Assembly (NCBI GenBank): GCA_963698085.1
Contig: OY969122.1
Location: 806,001 to 870,000, forward strand
Source: VRUE01 sp963698085
GTDB lineage: Bacteria > Actinomycetota > Thermoleophilia > Solirubrobacterales > 70-9
Reading direction: 5' to 3'
Length of the DNA: 64,000 nucleotides
This document shows, one piece after another, positions 1 through 8,578 of the stretch. Position 1 is the stretch's first letter. Each line of letters begins with the position of its first letter. The translations under genes and the position numbers were made by a program. Under the pieces are notes generated by a model that did no database searches, had not been told where the DNA came from, and saw nothing but the letters and a program-made list of their open reading frames with translations.

Positions 1-1
1 C

Positions 2-1300
2 AAATACTCCGACGGCACCCCGGTCAAAGCCTCCGACTTCCTCGCCTCGGTCGAACGCATGTTCAAGCTCAACTCGTACGGCTCTTTCTTCTACACGGAC
101 ATCGTCGGCGCCGAAGAGTTCGCCGAAACCAAGCGCGGCGGCATTCCCGGAATCGAAGCCGACGACAAAACCGGGGAGATAGTCATTCGCCTGACCAACC
201 CGCGAAGCGCCTTCACCAACGAGCTGGCGCTGCTTTACGTCGCCGTCCTTCCTGCCGGCACGCCGGCGAAAAACCTGACCGGCGACCCACCGCCGGCGAC
301 CGGGCCCTATGAGATCGTCGAAGTCGAACAGGGGCGCGGCTGGTCCTATGTGCGCAACCCGCAATGGGCGAAGAGCAACGGCCCGGCAATGCCCGACTTC
401 CCCGACGGCCACGTCGACGAGATCGACATCGCTGTCGTCCGCAACAAAGCGACCTCGGTCAATGAAATTGAACGGGGCAAGTCGGAGTGGATGCAGAGCA
501 CCCTGCCGGCCGATCTCTACAACAAAGTCAAGGACAAATACGAGGGCACCCAGCTCCGCGTCGAGCGCCCGATCAACGTCTACTTCTTCTGGATGAACAC
601 CTCGCAACCGCCCTTCGACGACCTCAAGGTGCGGCAGGCGGTCAACTATGCGGTCGATCCTGCTGCGCTGGAACGGATCTACTCCGGCTCGCTCGGCGCC
701 GCTCACCAGGTCCTGCCCAAGGACATGCCGGGGCACGAGCCCTTCAACCTCTACCCGCACGACATGGCCAAAGCCGAAGCGCTGATGAAACAGTCCAACC
801 CGGCCGACCGCGACATCGCGGTATGGACCAACACCGAAAGCCCCAACGACGAAGCGGGCGCCTACTACGCCGACGTGCTCGAGAAACTGGGCTTCGACGT
901 CGAGCTGAAAACGATCAACGCCGACATCTACTTCCAGCAGATCAGCAACCCCTCTACTCCCGAGCTCGACACCGGCTGGGCCAACTGGTTCGCTGACTAC
1001 CCGCATCCGAACGACTACTTCGAACCGCATTTCTCGGGGGAAAGCATCGGCAGTACGAACCTCACCCACACCGACGAGCCGAAGTTGAACGCGAAAATCG
1101 CCAAGCTCGGCGAAGAACAGCTCGGGCCTGAGCAGGAAGCCGAGTACGCAGAGCTGGACCGCGAAGTAATGGAACTGGCGCCCTGGGTGCCCTATGGCGA
1201 AAACACCGTGCCGACCTTCATCTCCAACGCGATCGACCTCGATGAGGTGATCTTCAACCCGACCTTCGGCCAGGACCTGACTAGCTTCCAGTTCAAGTAG
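2..1300 (+). CDS. ABC transporter substrate-binding protein, family 5 (5' end outside window)
   Basis: Extracytoplasmic solute-binding protein of the peptide/nickel family (SBP_bac_5), which delivers oligopeptides or similar solutes to the permeases encoded next. The reading frame is open from base 2 and the first residues (SDGTPVKASDFLASVER) are the conserved G-x-PV-x-A-x-D-F segment of the family, so the signal peptide and N-terminal lobe lie upstream of the window. The segment around 590-700 (FFWMNTSQPPFDDLKVRQAVNYAVD) is the typical mid-protein family motif. The stop overlaps the GTG of the next gene by one base, giving a tight four-gene transport operon. The substrate cannot be read from sequence; peptide is the family default. 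Confidence 0.9.
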   Translation, partial: KYSDGTPVKASDFLASVERMFKLNSYGSFFYTDIVGAEEFAETKRGGIPGIEADDKTGEIVIRLTNPRSAFTNELALLYVAVLPAGTPAKNLTGDPPPATGPYEIVEVEQGRGWSYVRNPQWAKSNGPAMPDFPDGHVDEIDIAVVRNKATSVNEIERGKSEWMQSTLPADLYNKVKDKYEGTQLRVERPINVYFFWMNTSQPPFDDLKVRQAVNYAVDPAALERIYSGSLGAAHQVLPKDMPGHEPFNLYPHDMAKAEALMKQSNPADRDIAVWTNTESPNDEAGAYYADVLEKLGFDVELKTINADIYFQQISNPSTPELDTGWANWFADYPHPNDYFEPHFSGESIGSTNLTHTDEPKLNAKIAKLGEEQLGPEQEAEYAELDREVMELAPWVPYGENTVPTFISNAIDLDEVIFNPTFGQDLTSFQFK

Positions 1301-2313
1301 TGGAGGGCCGCAGCCCCTGGTATCTGGCGTACCGGCGGCTGCGGCGCAACCGCGTCGCCCTCGCCTTCGGCGGCCTCTTCGTCCTGATCGTCCTCTTCGC
1401 CCTCGCAGCGCCGCTGTGGGCGAACCAGGTCGCCGACACCGGCCCGAACGCCACTCACACGCTGCAGAAAGTCGAGGTCGACGGCGAGCAGCGCGAGGTC
1501 GTCAACCGCGAAGGCAAGCCAATCGGGCCGCTCTGGTTCGACGCCGGTGGCAAGTTCTTCCTCGGCGCCGACGGACGGCTCGGCCGCGACGAGATGGTGC
1601 GGTTGATGTACGGCGGGCGAACCTCGCTCTTGATCGGTATCACCGCGGCCCTGATCACGACGCTGCTGGGGACCGGTCTCGGGCTGCTCGCCGGCTACTA
1701 CCGAGGCTGGGCCGATGCCGTGATCGCGCGAACGATGGATGTCGTCTGGGCGATCCCCGTGACCCTTCTGGGAATCGCGCTCGGGCTCGCGCTCGCGGTT
1801 GGCGGCCTGCAAATCGGCCCGCTGCGACTTTCAGGTGGCTCGATCTGGATCCCGACCCTGATCATCGGCGTCGTTTTCACCCCATACGTTGCCCGGCCAA
1901 TCCGGGGCGAGGTGCTGGCGCTGCGCGAGAGGGAGTTCGTCGAGGCGGCGGTCGCCCAAGGGGCCGGGCCGCTGCGGGTCATGCTCGGCGAGCTGTTGCC
2001 GAACCTGCTTTCAACGGTGATCGTCTTCTTCGCGATCGCCGTCGCCAACAGCATGCTGCTTGAGTCGATCCTCTCCTTCCTCGGTGTCGGCGTGCGGCCA
2101 CCCAACACCTCCTGGGGGACGATGATCGCGGGAGGCTTCGAGCTGATCACGAGCTCGCCGCTGCTTACCGTCATCCCGGGCGCGATGCTGCTGCTGACGG
2201 TACTCTCGATCAACATCTTTGCCGACGGCCTGCGCGACGCGCTCGACCCCAAAGCAAAGCTACGGCTGGAGGCACACACCGGGGTCGCCGAGCCGGAGGG
2301 AACCGCCGTCTGA
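1300..2313 (+). CDS. ABC transporter permease, DppC/OppC type
   Basis: Inner-membrane permease of a peptide-type ABC importer, 337 aa. It has the N-terminal OppC_N-like segment (one TM helix near residues 20-40) and then the binding-protein-dependent transport domain. The EAA loop, which contacts the ATPase, is visible as EAAVAQGAG near residue 210. A hydrophilic insertion between TM1 and TM2 (about residues 45-100) is longer than in typical DppC. The GTG start overlaps the stop of the binding-protein gene, and its own TGA overlaps the ATG of the DppB-type gene. These overlaps argue for translational coupling and 1:1 assembly of the two permeases. Confidence 0.9.
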   Translation: MEGRSPWYLAYRRLRRNRVALAFGGLFVLIVLFALAAPLWANQVADTGPNATHTLQKVEVDGEQREVVNREGKPIGPLWFDAGGKFFLGADGRLGRDEMVRLMYGGRTSLLIGITAALITTLLGTGLGLLAGYYRGWADAVIARTMDVVWAIPVTLLGIALGLALAVGGLQIGPLRLSGGSIWIPTLIIGVVFTPYVARPIRGEVLALREREFVEAAVAQGAGPLRVMLGELLPNLLSTVIVFFAIAVANSMLLESILSFLGVGVRPPNTSWGTMIAGGFELITSSPLLTVIPGAMLLLTVLSINIFADGLRDALDPKAKLRLEAHTGVAEPEGTAV

Positions 2314-3269
2314 TGGCTCGCTTCGCGGTCAGGCGCCTCGCCGGCATGGTGGCGGTCCTCTTTGCGGTCTCGGTCATCGTCTTCCTGATCTTCAACGTCA
2401 TTCCAAATGCCGATCCGGCGCGGCAGATGGCGGGCAGATCGGCCAATCCACAGCTGATCGCCAGCATCACCGAGGAATGGGGCTTCGACGATTCCCTGCC
2501 CCAGCAGTACCTGACGATGATGGGGAACATCCTCAGCGGTGAGGTGATCTCCTACGAAACCCAGGAAGACGTCGACGAACGAATCATCGAAGGGATCCCG
2601 GCGACCTTCTCGCTCTGCGTCGGCGCCGCCGTGATCTGGATGTTCTTCGGAATCCTCTTCGGCTATCTCTCCGCCGTACGGGCCGGCGGGTGGATCGACC
2701 GAGCGCTGACCGTCCTCGCCGTCACCGGAATCTCCATGCCGATCTTCTGGCTGGCGGCGATCCTCCTCAACTACCTGACCTATGAGTTCGAAGTCTTCCC
2801 CTCCGGCGGCTATGTCGGCCTGAGCGAAAACCCGCTGGACTGGGCGAACCACCTGATCCTGCCGTGGATAACGCTGGCGATCGTCTACATCGGCTTCTAC
2901 AGCCGTGTGCTGCGCTCGAACATGCTCGACGCGATGAGCCAGGACTACGTGCGCACCGCACGCGCCAAGGGTCTTTCGGAGCGGCGGGTGATGAGCCGTC
3001 ACGTGCTGCGCAACTCGCTGGTGCCGATCATCACCCTCTTCGGTCTCGACTTCGGCGCCCTGCTCGGCGGCGCGATTCTGGTCGAGGGCGTCTTCAGCCT
3101 CAACGGCATCGGCCAGTACGCCTACGAATCGCTGCTCAACCTCGACTTGCCGCCAATCATGACGATCACGCTCTTCGGCGCCTTCTTCGTCGTTCTCTTC
3201 AACACCCTGGTCGACATCGCCTACGCCTACCTTGACCCGCGGGTCAAGCTGGAGGGCTCGGCGAGATGA
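2313..3269 (+). CDS. ABC transporter permease, DppB/OppB type
   Basis: Second inner-membrane permease of the importer, 318 aa, about six TM helices. The N-terminus (MARFAVRRLAGMVAVLFAVS) is the standard DppB start, and the EAA-type loop appears as DYVRTARAKGLSERRV near residue 210. The ATG overlaps the previous stop (TGATG). Gene order binding protein, DppC-type, DppB-type, ATPase reverses the commoner B-then-C order, but all four components are present. Assigned by family resemblance; the solute is unknown. Confidence 0.92.
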   Translation: MARFAVRRLAGMVAVLFAVSVIVFLIFNVIPNADPARQMAGRSANPQLIASITEEWGFDDSLPQQYLTMMGNILSGEVISYETQEDVDERIIEGIPATFSLCVGAAVIWMFFGILFGYLSAVRAGGWIDRALTVLAVTGISMPIFWLAAILLNYLTYEFEVFPSGGYVGLSENPLDWANHLILPWITLAIVYIGFYSRVLRSNMLDAMSQDYVRTARAKGLSERRVMSRHVLRNSLVPIITLFGLDFGALLGGAILVEGVFSLNGIGQYAYESLLNLDLPPIMTITLFGAFFVVLFNTLVDIAYAYLDPRVKLEGSAR

Positions 3270-3282
3270 GAGCGAACTCCTC

Positions 3283-4938
3283 ATGAGCGAGCAACTCCTC
3301 ACCGTGCAGGGCCTGCGCGTGAGCTTCGCGACCGAAGGAGGGCTCGTACAGGCCGTCGACGACGTCTCCTTCGAGCTCGAGGCAGGGGAGGTGCTGGCGA
3401 TCGTCGGCGAGTCCGGTTCGGGCAAGAGCGTCACCGCACAGACGATCTTGGGGCTGACGCGCTCTGCCAACGCGAGCGTTGCCGGGTCGGTGCAGTTCCG
3501 CAGTCGCGAGCTGATCGATGCCGACGAGAGCGAGCTGCGGCAGGTGCGCGGCGCCGAGATCGCGATGATCTTCCAGGACCCGATGACTTCGCTCAATCCG
3601 ATCTACCGGGTGGGGGCGCAGATCGTCGAGGCAATCCGGGCGCACCGGCCGGAGGTTGGCAAGGCCCAGGCGCGCGAGCGGGCGATCGAGCTGCTCGACT
3701 CGGTCGGCATCCCCGAGCCGGAGCGACGCGTCGATCGCTACCCACACGAATTCTCGGGCGGGATGCGGCAGCGAGCGATGATCGCGATGGCGCTGGCACT
3801 GGCGCCCGACGTGCTGATCGCCGACGAGCCGACGACGGCGCTCGACGTGACGATCCAGGCGCAGATCCTCGAACTCCTGCGCCGCCTCAACCGCGAACGG
3901 AACCTGGCGACGATTCTGATCACCCACGACCTTGGTGTCGTCGCCGAGGTCGCCGATCGGGTGTTGGTCATGTACGAGGGAAGGATCGTCGAGCGCGGCA
4001 GCCTCGATGACATCTTCTACTCGCCGAAAGACCCCTATACCCGCAAGCTGCTCGACGCCGTCGTCCGGCTCGACCAGGAGCAGTCGCTGCGCCCCGGCCG
4101 CGAAGGGGCGCCCCTGCTCGAGGTCACCGACTTGGTCAAGCATTTCCCGCTCAAACGCGGCTTGCTAATCGAGCGCGAGGTTGACCGCGTGCGGGCAGTT
4201 GACGGCGTCAGCTTCAGCGTCGCCAAAGGCGAAACCCTCGGCCTCGTCGGCGAGTCGGGCAGCGGCAAGTCGACCCTCTCGCGCACCGTGCTGCAGTTGC
4301 TAGCGCCGACCTCGGGCTCGGTTCGCTTCGAGGGGCGTGAGATCGCCGGCCTATCGCGCCGCGAGATGCGGCCGCTGCGGGCTGAGATGCAGATGGTCTT
4401 CCAGGACCCCTACGCCTCGCTCAACCCACGCAAGCGGGTCGGTCAGATCATCGGCGATCCGCTGCGCCTACAGGGACGCGCCTCCGGCGCGGAGCTGCGC
4501 GCCCAGGTTCTGGAGTTGCTGGAGCGGGTCGGCCTTTCCCCCGCGCATTACCAGCGCTACCCACACGAGTTCTCCGGTGGCCAGCGGCAGCGGATCGGAA
4601 TCGCCCGTGCCCTCGCCCTGCGGCCGAAGCTGATCGTCGCCGATGAGCCGGTATCTGCCCTCGACGTCTCGATCCGCGCCCAGATCCTCGAACTGCTCGC
4701 CGATCTGCAGGACGACTTCGGCCTCACCTACGTCTTCGTCGCCCACGACATCGGCGTCGTCCGTCACATCTCCGACCGGATCGCGGTCATGCACGAAGGG
4801 AAGATCGTCGAGCAGGGCCCCGCCGACACGGTCTGCGAGCGGCCGTCCGATCCCTACACCAAGACCCTGCTCGCGGCGGTGCCAGTGCCCGATCCGCGCG
4901 AGAGCCGCGCCCGCCGCGCGGGCATCGCGAAGTCGTAG
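3283..4938 (+). CDS. ABC transporter ATPase, fused DppD-DppF type (two nucleotide-binding domains)
   Basis: Energising subunit of the importer in one 551-aa polypeptide. Domain 1 has Walker A GESGSGKS, signature FSGGMRQR and Walker B VLIADEPTTALD. Domain 2 repeats these as GESGSGKS, FSGGQRQR and LIVADEPVSALD. Each half ends with the oligopeptide/dipeptide transporter C-terminal segment (YTRKLLDAV and YTKTLLAAV). I take the ATG at 3283 (MSEQLLTVQGLRVSF) because homology begins there and it lies 13 bases after the preceding stop; the frame is open further upstream. Most peptide importers encode DppD and DppF separately, so the fusion fixes heterodimer stoichiometry. Confidence 0.93.
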   Translation: MSEQLLTVQGLRVSFATEGGLVQAVDDVSFELEAGEVLAIVGESGSGKSVTAQTILGLTRSANASVAGSVQFRSRELIDADESELRQVRGAEIAMIFQDPMTSLNPIYRVGAQIVEAIRAHRPEVGKAQARERAIELLDSVGIPEPERRVDRYPHEFSGGMRQRAMIAMALALAPDVLIADEPTTALDVTIQAQILELLRRLNRERNLATILITHDLGVVAEVADRVLVMYEGRIVERGSLDDIFYSPKDPYTRKLLDAVVRLDQEQSLRPGREGAPLLEVTDLVKHFPLKRGLLIEREVDRVRAVDGVSFSVAKGETLGLVGESGSGKSTLSRTVLQLLAPTSGSVRFEGREIAGLSRREMRPLRAEMQMVFQDPYASLNPRKRVGQIIGDPLRLQGRASGAELRAQVLELLERVGLSPAHYQRYPHEFSGGQRQRIGIARALALRPKLIVADEPVSALDVSIRAQILELLADLQDDFGLTYVFVAHDIGVVRHISDRIAVMHEGKIVEQGPADTVCERPSDPYTKTLLAAVPVPDPRESRARRAGIAKS

Positions 4939-4974
4939 GCGCGGACCGGCGCCAGGCTCGGCAGACTGTCGGGG

Positions 4975-5922
4975 GTGCCGCTCCCGCTCAAACCGCCGAT
5001 CAAGCCACAGCTGGCGCTGACCCGCAAACAGCTCCCGGAAGGCGAGGAGTGGGCCTACGAGCAAAAGCTCGACGGCTTCCGTGCGATCGTCTTCGTCGAC
5101 GGCGAGGGCGCCTACATCCAGTCGCGCGGCGGCAAAGACCTGACCCGCTATTTCCCCGAGCTGAGCTTCGCGGCCGGGCGCTACGTGCTCGACGGCGAGC
5201 TGGTCATCCGCGACGCCGATGGAAACCTCGAATTCGACGCGCTGCAGGAACGCATCCATCCCGCCGCATCGCGGATCGCCCTGCTGTCGAAGGAGATCCC
5301 GGCCGACTACATCGCCTTCGACCTGTTGGCCGAGGAGGACGAAGCGCTGCTGGAGACCCCATTCGGGGAACGCCGCGCCCGACTCGACGCGTTGGCAGAG
5401 CGAACCGGGGTCGAGACGAGCGAGCTGAGCGAGGACCCGCAGCAAGCCGAGCAGTGGCTGCGCAAGACCGAGGGCACGATGGCCAAGCAGCTCGACGCGC
5501 TCTATCTCCCCGGCAAGCGCAAAGGCATGGCCAAGGTCAAGCGCGAGCGCGAGATCGATTGCGTGGTCATGGGTTGGCGGCCGGGCAAAGAGGAGGGCAC
5601 GGTGGGGTCGCTCATTCTCGGCCTTTACGACGGCGACAACCTCCGCTCAGTAGGCCATATCTCGGGCTTCAGCATGTCGGCGAAACGAGCGATGCGCGAG
5701 ATGCTGGCGCCGCTGGAGACCGGCGACAGCGGCACTGCCGAGCCAAGCCGCTGGACGGGGGGGCGAGACCTCGAGTGGGTCGCGTTGAGACCCGAGCTGG
5801 TGATCGAAGTCGGCTACGACCATGCGGCTACCGGACGCATTCGCCACGGCGCTCGGTTCCGCCGTTTTCGGGACGACAAAGATCCCAAGGAGTGCACGTT
5901 CGATCTGTTGGACGAGGGCTGA
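4975..5922 (+). CDS. ATP-dependent DNA ligase (LigC/LigD-ligase-like)
   Basis: Seals nicks using ATP. The 315-aa protein has the adenylation domain followed by an OB-fold domain. Motif I is EQKLDGFRA with the AMP-accepting lysine near residue 31. Motif III is visible as YIAFDLL, motif IV as EGTMAKQLD and motif V as AKVKRERE. There are no polymerase or phosphoesterase domains, so this is a stand-alone ligase like LigC or the ligase part of LigD rather than full NHEJ LigD. No ku gene is seen nearby. Start is GTG at 4975 after a G-run that may serve as a ribosome site. It follows the transporter operon after 36 bases and may be read through from it. Confidence 0.88.
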   Translation: MPLPLKPPIKPQLALTRKQLPEGEEWAYEQKLDGFRAIVFVDGEGAYIQSRGGKDLTRYFPELSFAAGRYVLDGELVIRDADGNLEFDALQERIHPAASRIALLSKEIPADYIAFDLLAEEDEALLETPFGERRARLDALAERTGVETSELSEDPQQAEQWLRKTEGTMAKQLDALYLPGKRKGMAKVKREREIDCVVMGWRPGKEEGTVGSLILGLYDGDNLRSVGHISGFSMSAKRAMREMLAPLETGDSGTAEPSRWTGGRDLEWVALRPELVIEVGYDHAATGRIRHGARFRRFRDDKDPKECTFDLLDEG

Positions 5923-5926
5923 GTCG

Positions 5927-6048
5927 GGGAGGTGTCGGGTGTCCCACCGCTTGCTGGGTTTTTCGCCTCGGAGCGTGTGGCCGTCCGAAGACGCAGATGG
6001 GGCGAAAAACAGGACGCCGCTGCACGGGTGGGACACCCGACACCTCCC
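5927..6048. repeat. Long inverted repeat just after the ligase gene
   Basis: A 22-base arm at 5927-5948 (GGGAGGTGTCGGGTGTCCCA..) is repeated exactly in reverse complement at 6027-6048. A second nested pair, GTTTTTCGCC near 5958-5967 and GGCGAAAAAC at 6001-6010, makes the whole 122-base segment fold into a long interrupted hairpin. It lies between the stop of the ligase gene and the 3' end of the converging radical SAM gene, so it could act as a bidirectional terminator, although no T-tract follows. Its length and nesting are more typical of a palindromic repeat element. Confidence 0.75.
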
Positions 6049-6067
6049 TCACAACAGCTTTCGCGGG

Positions 6068-7086
6068 TCAGAACAACCGGCGCTGCGCGGTAGCCGCGGG
6101 GGTAAATCGACTCTCCGGCGCGCTCTTCTCCCCCGCCCCTACTTGCTTCTTTTTCGTCCCTCGCCCCCGTCCCCAACCCCGGACAGCCCCAGTCGCGAGC
6201 TTGCGCTGCTCGGGTCGCATGTAGGAGCGGCCGTTGGCGTATAGCTGTTCGTAGCGAGGTAAGAGGTCCGGGCGTTTGGTCTCCAACCAGGCGAAGAAGA
6301 CGTCCTTTACCTCGTCGCGGAGGTGGAGGGCTACGCCGCCGAGGAAGGTGGCGTCGGCTTCTTTCGCGCGGTCGATGATCGGTTGGACCTGCTCGGGCTC
6401 GTCGTTGATGCCCGGCATCAGGGGAGCTATCAGGACGCCGGAGTCGATGCCGCGACTTCGTAGCTCCGCGACCGCGTCGAGCCGAGCGGCCGGGCTGGGA
6501 GTGTGCGGCTCGGTGGCGCGCCAGGCGTCTTCATCGAGAGTTGGGACGGAGAGATTGACTGAGACCGGTACGCGCTTTGCCATTTGCTCGTAGAGGTCGA
6601 TGTCGCGCAGGAGCAGTGGCGACTTGGTCAGCACCGAGACCGGCGTCTTGGCCTCTTCCAGTGCCGCCAGGATCTCTGGCATGAAGCGGTAGCGACTCTC
6701 GACCCACTGGTAGGGATCGGTGTTGGTCCCGAGCGCGACCAGCTCGCGCTTCCAGCTCGGCCGCGCCAGCTCCGCCCGCAACAGCTCGGGCACGTTGACC
6801 TTGACCACGATCTCCCGCTCGAAATCCCGACCGGCATCAAGGTCGAGGTAGTGTGCGTCCTGCGGGCAAAGCAAAAAGTGCAGGCATGAGTACATCCCCT
6901 AAAGGGATTGACCGTCCAGCTGAAGCCGTAGCGCCCGCCCGGCACATGGTTCAGTGCCGACCGCGCCCGCACCTCGTGGAAATTGATCCCCATCGCCTCC
7001 GGCGCGTCGAACGTCCGAACCACCGTGCCATCGCCGACGCCAGGCAACCGCATGTCGTTCTCGACCCGTTGCTCATCCCAGCGCAT
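6068..7086 (-). pseudogene. Rv2578c-type radical SAM protein, frameshifted
   Basis: Encodes a radical SAM protein of the SplB-like/Rv2578c family. The N-terminal part runs from ATG 7086 (MRWDEQRVEND) through the cluster motif C-THA-C-TF-C (CX3CX2C). The rest (HYLDLDAGRDFEREIVVKVN, ALGTNTDPYQWVE) is in another frame. The switch lies at about 6849-6857, where family members read FAR-x-TH-x-YLDL; one base is missing. The full span of 1019 nt is one short of 340 codons, as expected for a single deletion. It is therefore a recent pseudogene, an assembly error or, less likely, a recoding site. The MRW start is the family's usual start and sits immediately after a LexA box. Confidence 0.8.
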
Positions 7087-7087
7087 A

Positions 7088-7101
7088 CGAACATATGTTC
7101 G
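7088..7101 (-). promoter_or_regulatory. LexA (SOS) box
   Basis: CGAACATATGTTCG is a perfect 14-base palindrome and an exact match to the Gram-positive/actinobacterial LexA consensus CGAAC-N4-GTTCG. It ends two bases upstream of the ATG of the radical SAM gene, so bound LexA would block initiation. A similar box stands in the same place before the nuclease-like gene at 14262. Confidence 0.85.
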
Positions 7102-7130
7102 CACAGCCTGCAGACAACGTCCAGCCGAAC

Positions 7131-7616
7131 TTAGATGCTGGACCCGGTCTCGTCGCGCTTGAACTGCTCGAGCTGGTCGAGCGCTTTGGCGTGGGCTTTC
7201 CGGCGCAGCGGGGGCAGCAGGGCAACCAGGGTGCCGCTCGGGCCGAGCGCCTGCCTGGCCCAGCGGCGGAAGTCGAACTCGTCGACGTGGTCGCTGATCA
7301 GGCCGTCGGCGAAGCGGAACCTCGCCTGAATGTCGTTGACCACGGGGCGACCGGTCGAGAAGGTGTAGCGGGCGATCCAGTGGGCTGACCCCGACTCCTC
7401 GTCGGCGTCGTGCTCATGCAGTTCGATCTTCAAATCGGTGGCGCGGCTGGTCAGCATCCGCCACATCGCGCCGATGTCGGGGCCGTGCAGATCACCGAAC
7501 GCCGGATCGCGGAAATGGGCGTCGGACGCATAGCAAGCGGTCATCGCCGCGCCGTTGCACTGACCGAAGGCCGTGTAGAAACGCTCGACCAGCTCACGGT
7601 TTGCCTCCTCTCCCAT
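7131..7616 (-). CDS. SnoaL/NTF2-like protein
   Basis: A 161-aa protein with the NTF2-like cone fold signature: N-terminal helix NRELVERFYTAFGQCNGAAM, then FRDPAFGDLHG and the strand-rich C-terminal half ending in ARFRFADGLISDHVDEFD. Members bind small hydrophobic molecules or act as isomerases or hydrolases, and no activity can be assigned here. I use ATG 7616 (MGEEANRE); a GTG six bases upstream is also possible. The gene lies 26 bases upstream of the LexA-controlled radical SAM gene on the same strand, so the box separates their expression. Confidence 0.8.
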   Translation of the reverse strand: MGEEANRELVERFYTAFGQCNGAAMTACYASDAHFRDPAFGDLHGPDIGAMWRMLTSRATDLKIELHEHDADEESGSAHWIARYTFSTGRPVVNDIQARFRFADGLISDHVDEFDFRRWARQALGPSGTLVALLPPLRRKAHAKALDQLEQFKRDETGSSI

Positions 7617-7804
7617 CGGCACAACTTACTCGCGATCGCCCCGAGGATGCCCAGGGCGTGAGAAAAGTGCGGCTGGCCCAGTCGTCACAGCCCGGCTGAG
7701 ATGTCTATCCGGTCCGGCAATCCAGGCTCATGGAGCAATACCACTGTGCTACCAACAGGGAGTCCAATGGCAACGAGGAGAGCGCGTAGGTTCGAGGAGA
7801 TGGA

Positions 7805-7996
7805 GTGGCAGGCCAAAACCCGCTGCCCCAGCTTCGCCAGATAAGGGACGAAATCCGCCGCACCGAAAAGCTGCACCCGAAGCGAAACCGGCTGATCCAC
7901 GAAGCGGTCGAGCAAGGGCACACTCAGCAGCAGGTCGCAAAAGCGGCGGGCCTGTCCCAGGCTCGCATCCACCAGATAGTTATCAGCGACTTATAG
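7805..7996 (+). CDS. Small helix-turn-helix protein
   Basis: A 63-aa protein from GTG 7805. The C-terminal half (RLIHEAVEQGHTQQQVAKAA, GLSQARIHQIV) is a clean helix-turn-helix like those found in many short actinobacterial DNA-binding proteins and in sigma region 4. The N-terminal helix is Arg/Glu-rich. It stands alone on the plus strand between minus-strand genes. The start is uncertain because no strong ribosome site or in-frame ATG lies upstream. The preceding 180 bases (7623-7804) show no other gene. Confidence 0.6.
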   Translation: MAGQNPLPQLRQIRDEIRRTEKLHPKRNRLIHEAVEQGHTQQQVAKAAGLSQARIHQIVISDL

Positions 7997-8039
7997 ACAG
8001 CAATCGGGCGCATTGGGGAGTTCGCCCAATCGCAGTCCG

Positions 8040-8531
8040 CTATTGCAGCTTGCCTTCGATCACGTAGCGGAGAACGGCGACGATCTGCTCGGGTGTTCGG
8101 GCAATCGCCTGCGCGGCGCGATCGACCTCCTTCAACGCGTGATCGAACTCGGCGTCGTGCAAAGTGATGTAGGGCTTGCTCAAGGCGGCTGCATAGCCAG
8201 CATCGAAAGCCGCGTTCCACTGCCGGTATTTATCGCCGAAGCGGACGACGACGACGTCGGCGTCGCGGATCAGGGTCTGGGTGCGGATCGCGTTGACGCC
8301 GGCACCCATGTGGTCGCGCCAAAACGGCTCGCCCTCCTCCCCGAGGGTGCCGGTCCCAGCGTCGTCGGACGCGGCATGGTCAGTGACTGGCGCCGAGAAG
8401 ACGACAGGCAGCCCGGCCTCCCGCACCCCCGCTTCAATCCGCTCACGCCAATCCGAATGAATCTCCCCAGCTAAATACACCTGCCAGGTGCGGCCCGGAG
8501 GGGCGGCATCCACCCCTCCCGAAACACTCAA
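8040..8531 (-). CDS. YtoQ family protein
   Basis: A 145-163 aa member of the YtoQ family, recognised from VYLAGEIHSDWRERI at the N-terminus and the conserved RTQTLIRDADVVVVRFGDKY. The family has a nucleoside 2-deoxyribosyltransferase-like fold; its biochemical role is not established. The longest frame starts at TTG 8531 and begins with residues translated from a long hairpin (8497-8578), which is unlikely to be ancestral. GTG at 8480, directly before YLAGEIHS, matches the usual family start better. The TTG start would overlap the stop of the dCTP-deaminase gene. The function is unknown and the start is uncertain. Confidence 0.8.
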   Translation of the reverse strand: MSVSGGVDAAPPGRTWQVYLAGEIHSDWRERIEAGVREAGLPVVFSAPVTDHAASDDAGTGTLGEEGEPFWRDHMGAGVNAIRTQTLIRDADVVVVRFGDKYRQWNAAFDAGYAAALSKPYITLHDAEFDHALKEVDRAAQAIARTPEQIVAVLRYVIEGKLQ

Positions 8532-8578
8532 GCGCGGCTCCCGCCGCGCGTTTCGGGAGGGGTGGATGCCGCCCCTCC
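8497..8578. repeat. 29-base perfect inverted repeat across a gene junction
   Basis: The arm 8497-8525 (GGAGGGGCGGCATCCACCCC..GAAAC) is repeated exactly in reverse complement at 8550-8578, separated by 24 bases. It would form a very stable hairpin in RNA. It covers the last 17 or so codons of the dCTP-deaminase-like gene and the first codons of the longest ytoQ frame. Those residues (GGGAASTPPETRGGSRA and SVSGGVDAAPPG) are not expected from either family, which suggests a palindromic element has been added at the junction. Confidence 0.85.

Noticed and set aside
1698..3596. Long minus-strand open frame (632 codons) opposite the permease genes
   Set aside because: It is antisense to well-conserved permease genes and has the Arg/Asp/Glu-rich composition typical of shadow frames in G+C-rich DNA.
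4975..5922. Full NHEJ LigD/Ku system
   Set aside because: Only the ligase domain is present and no ku gene or polymerase/phosphoesterase domain is nearby.
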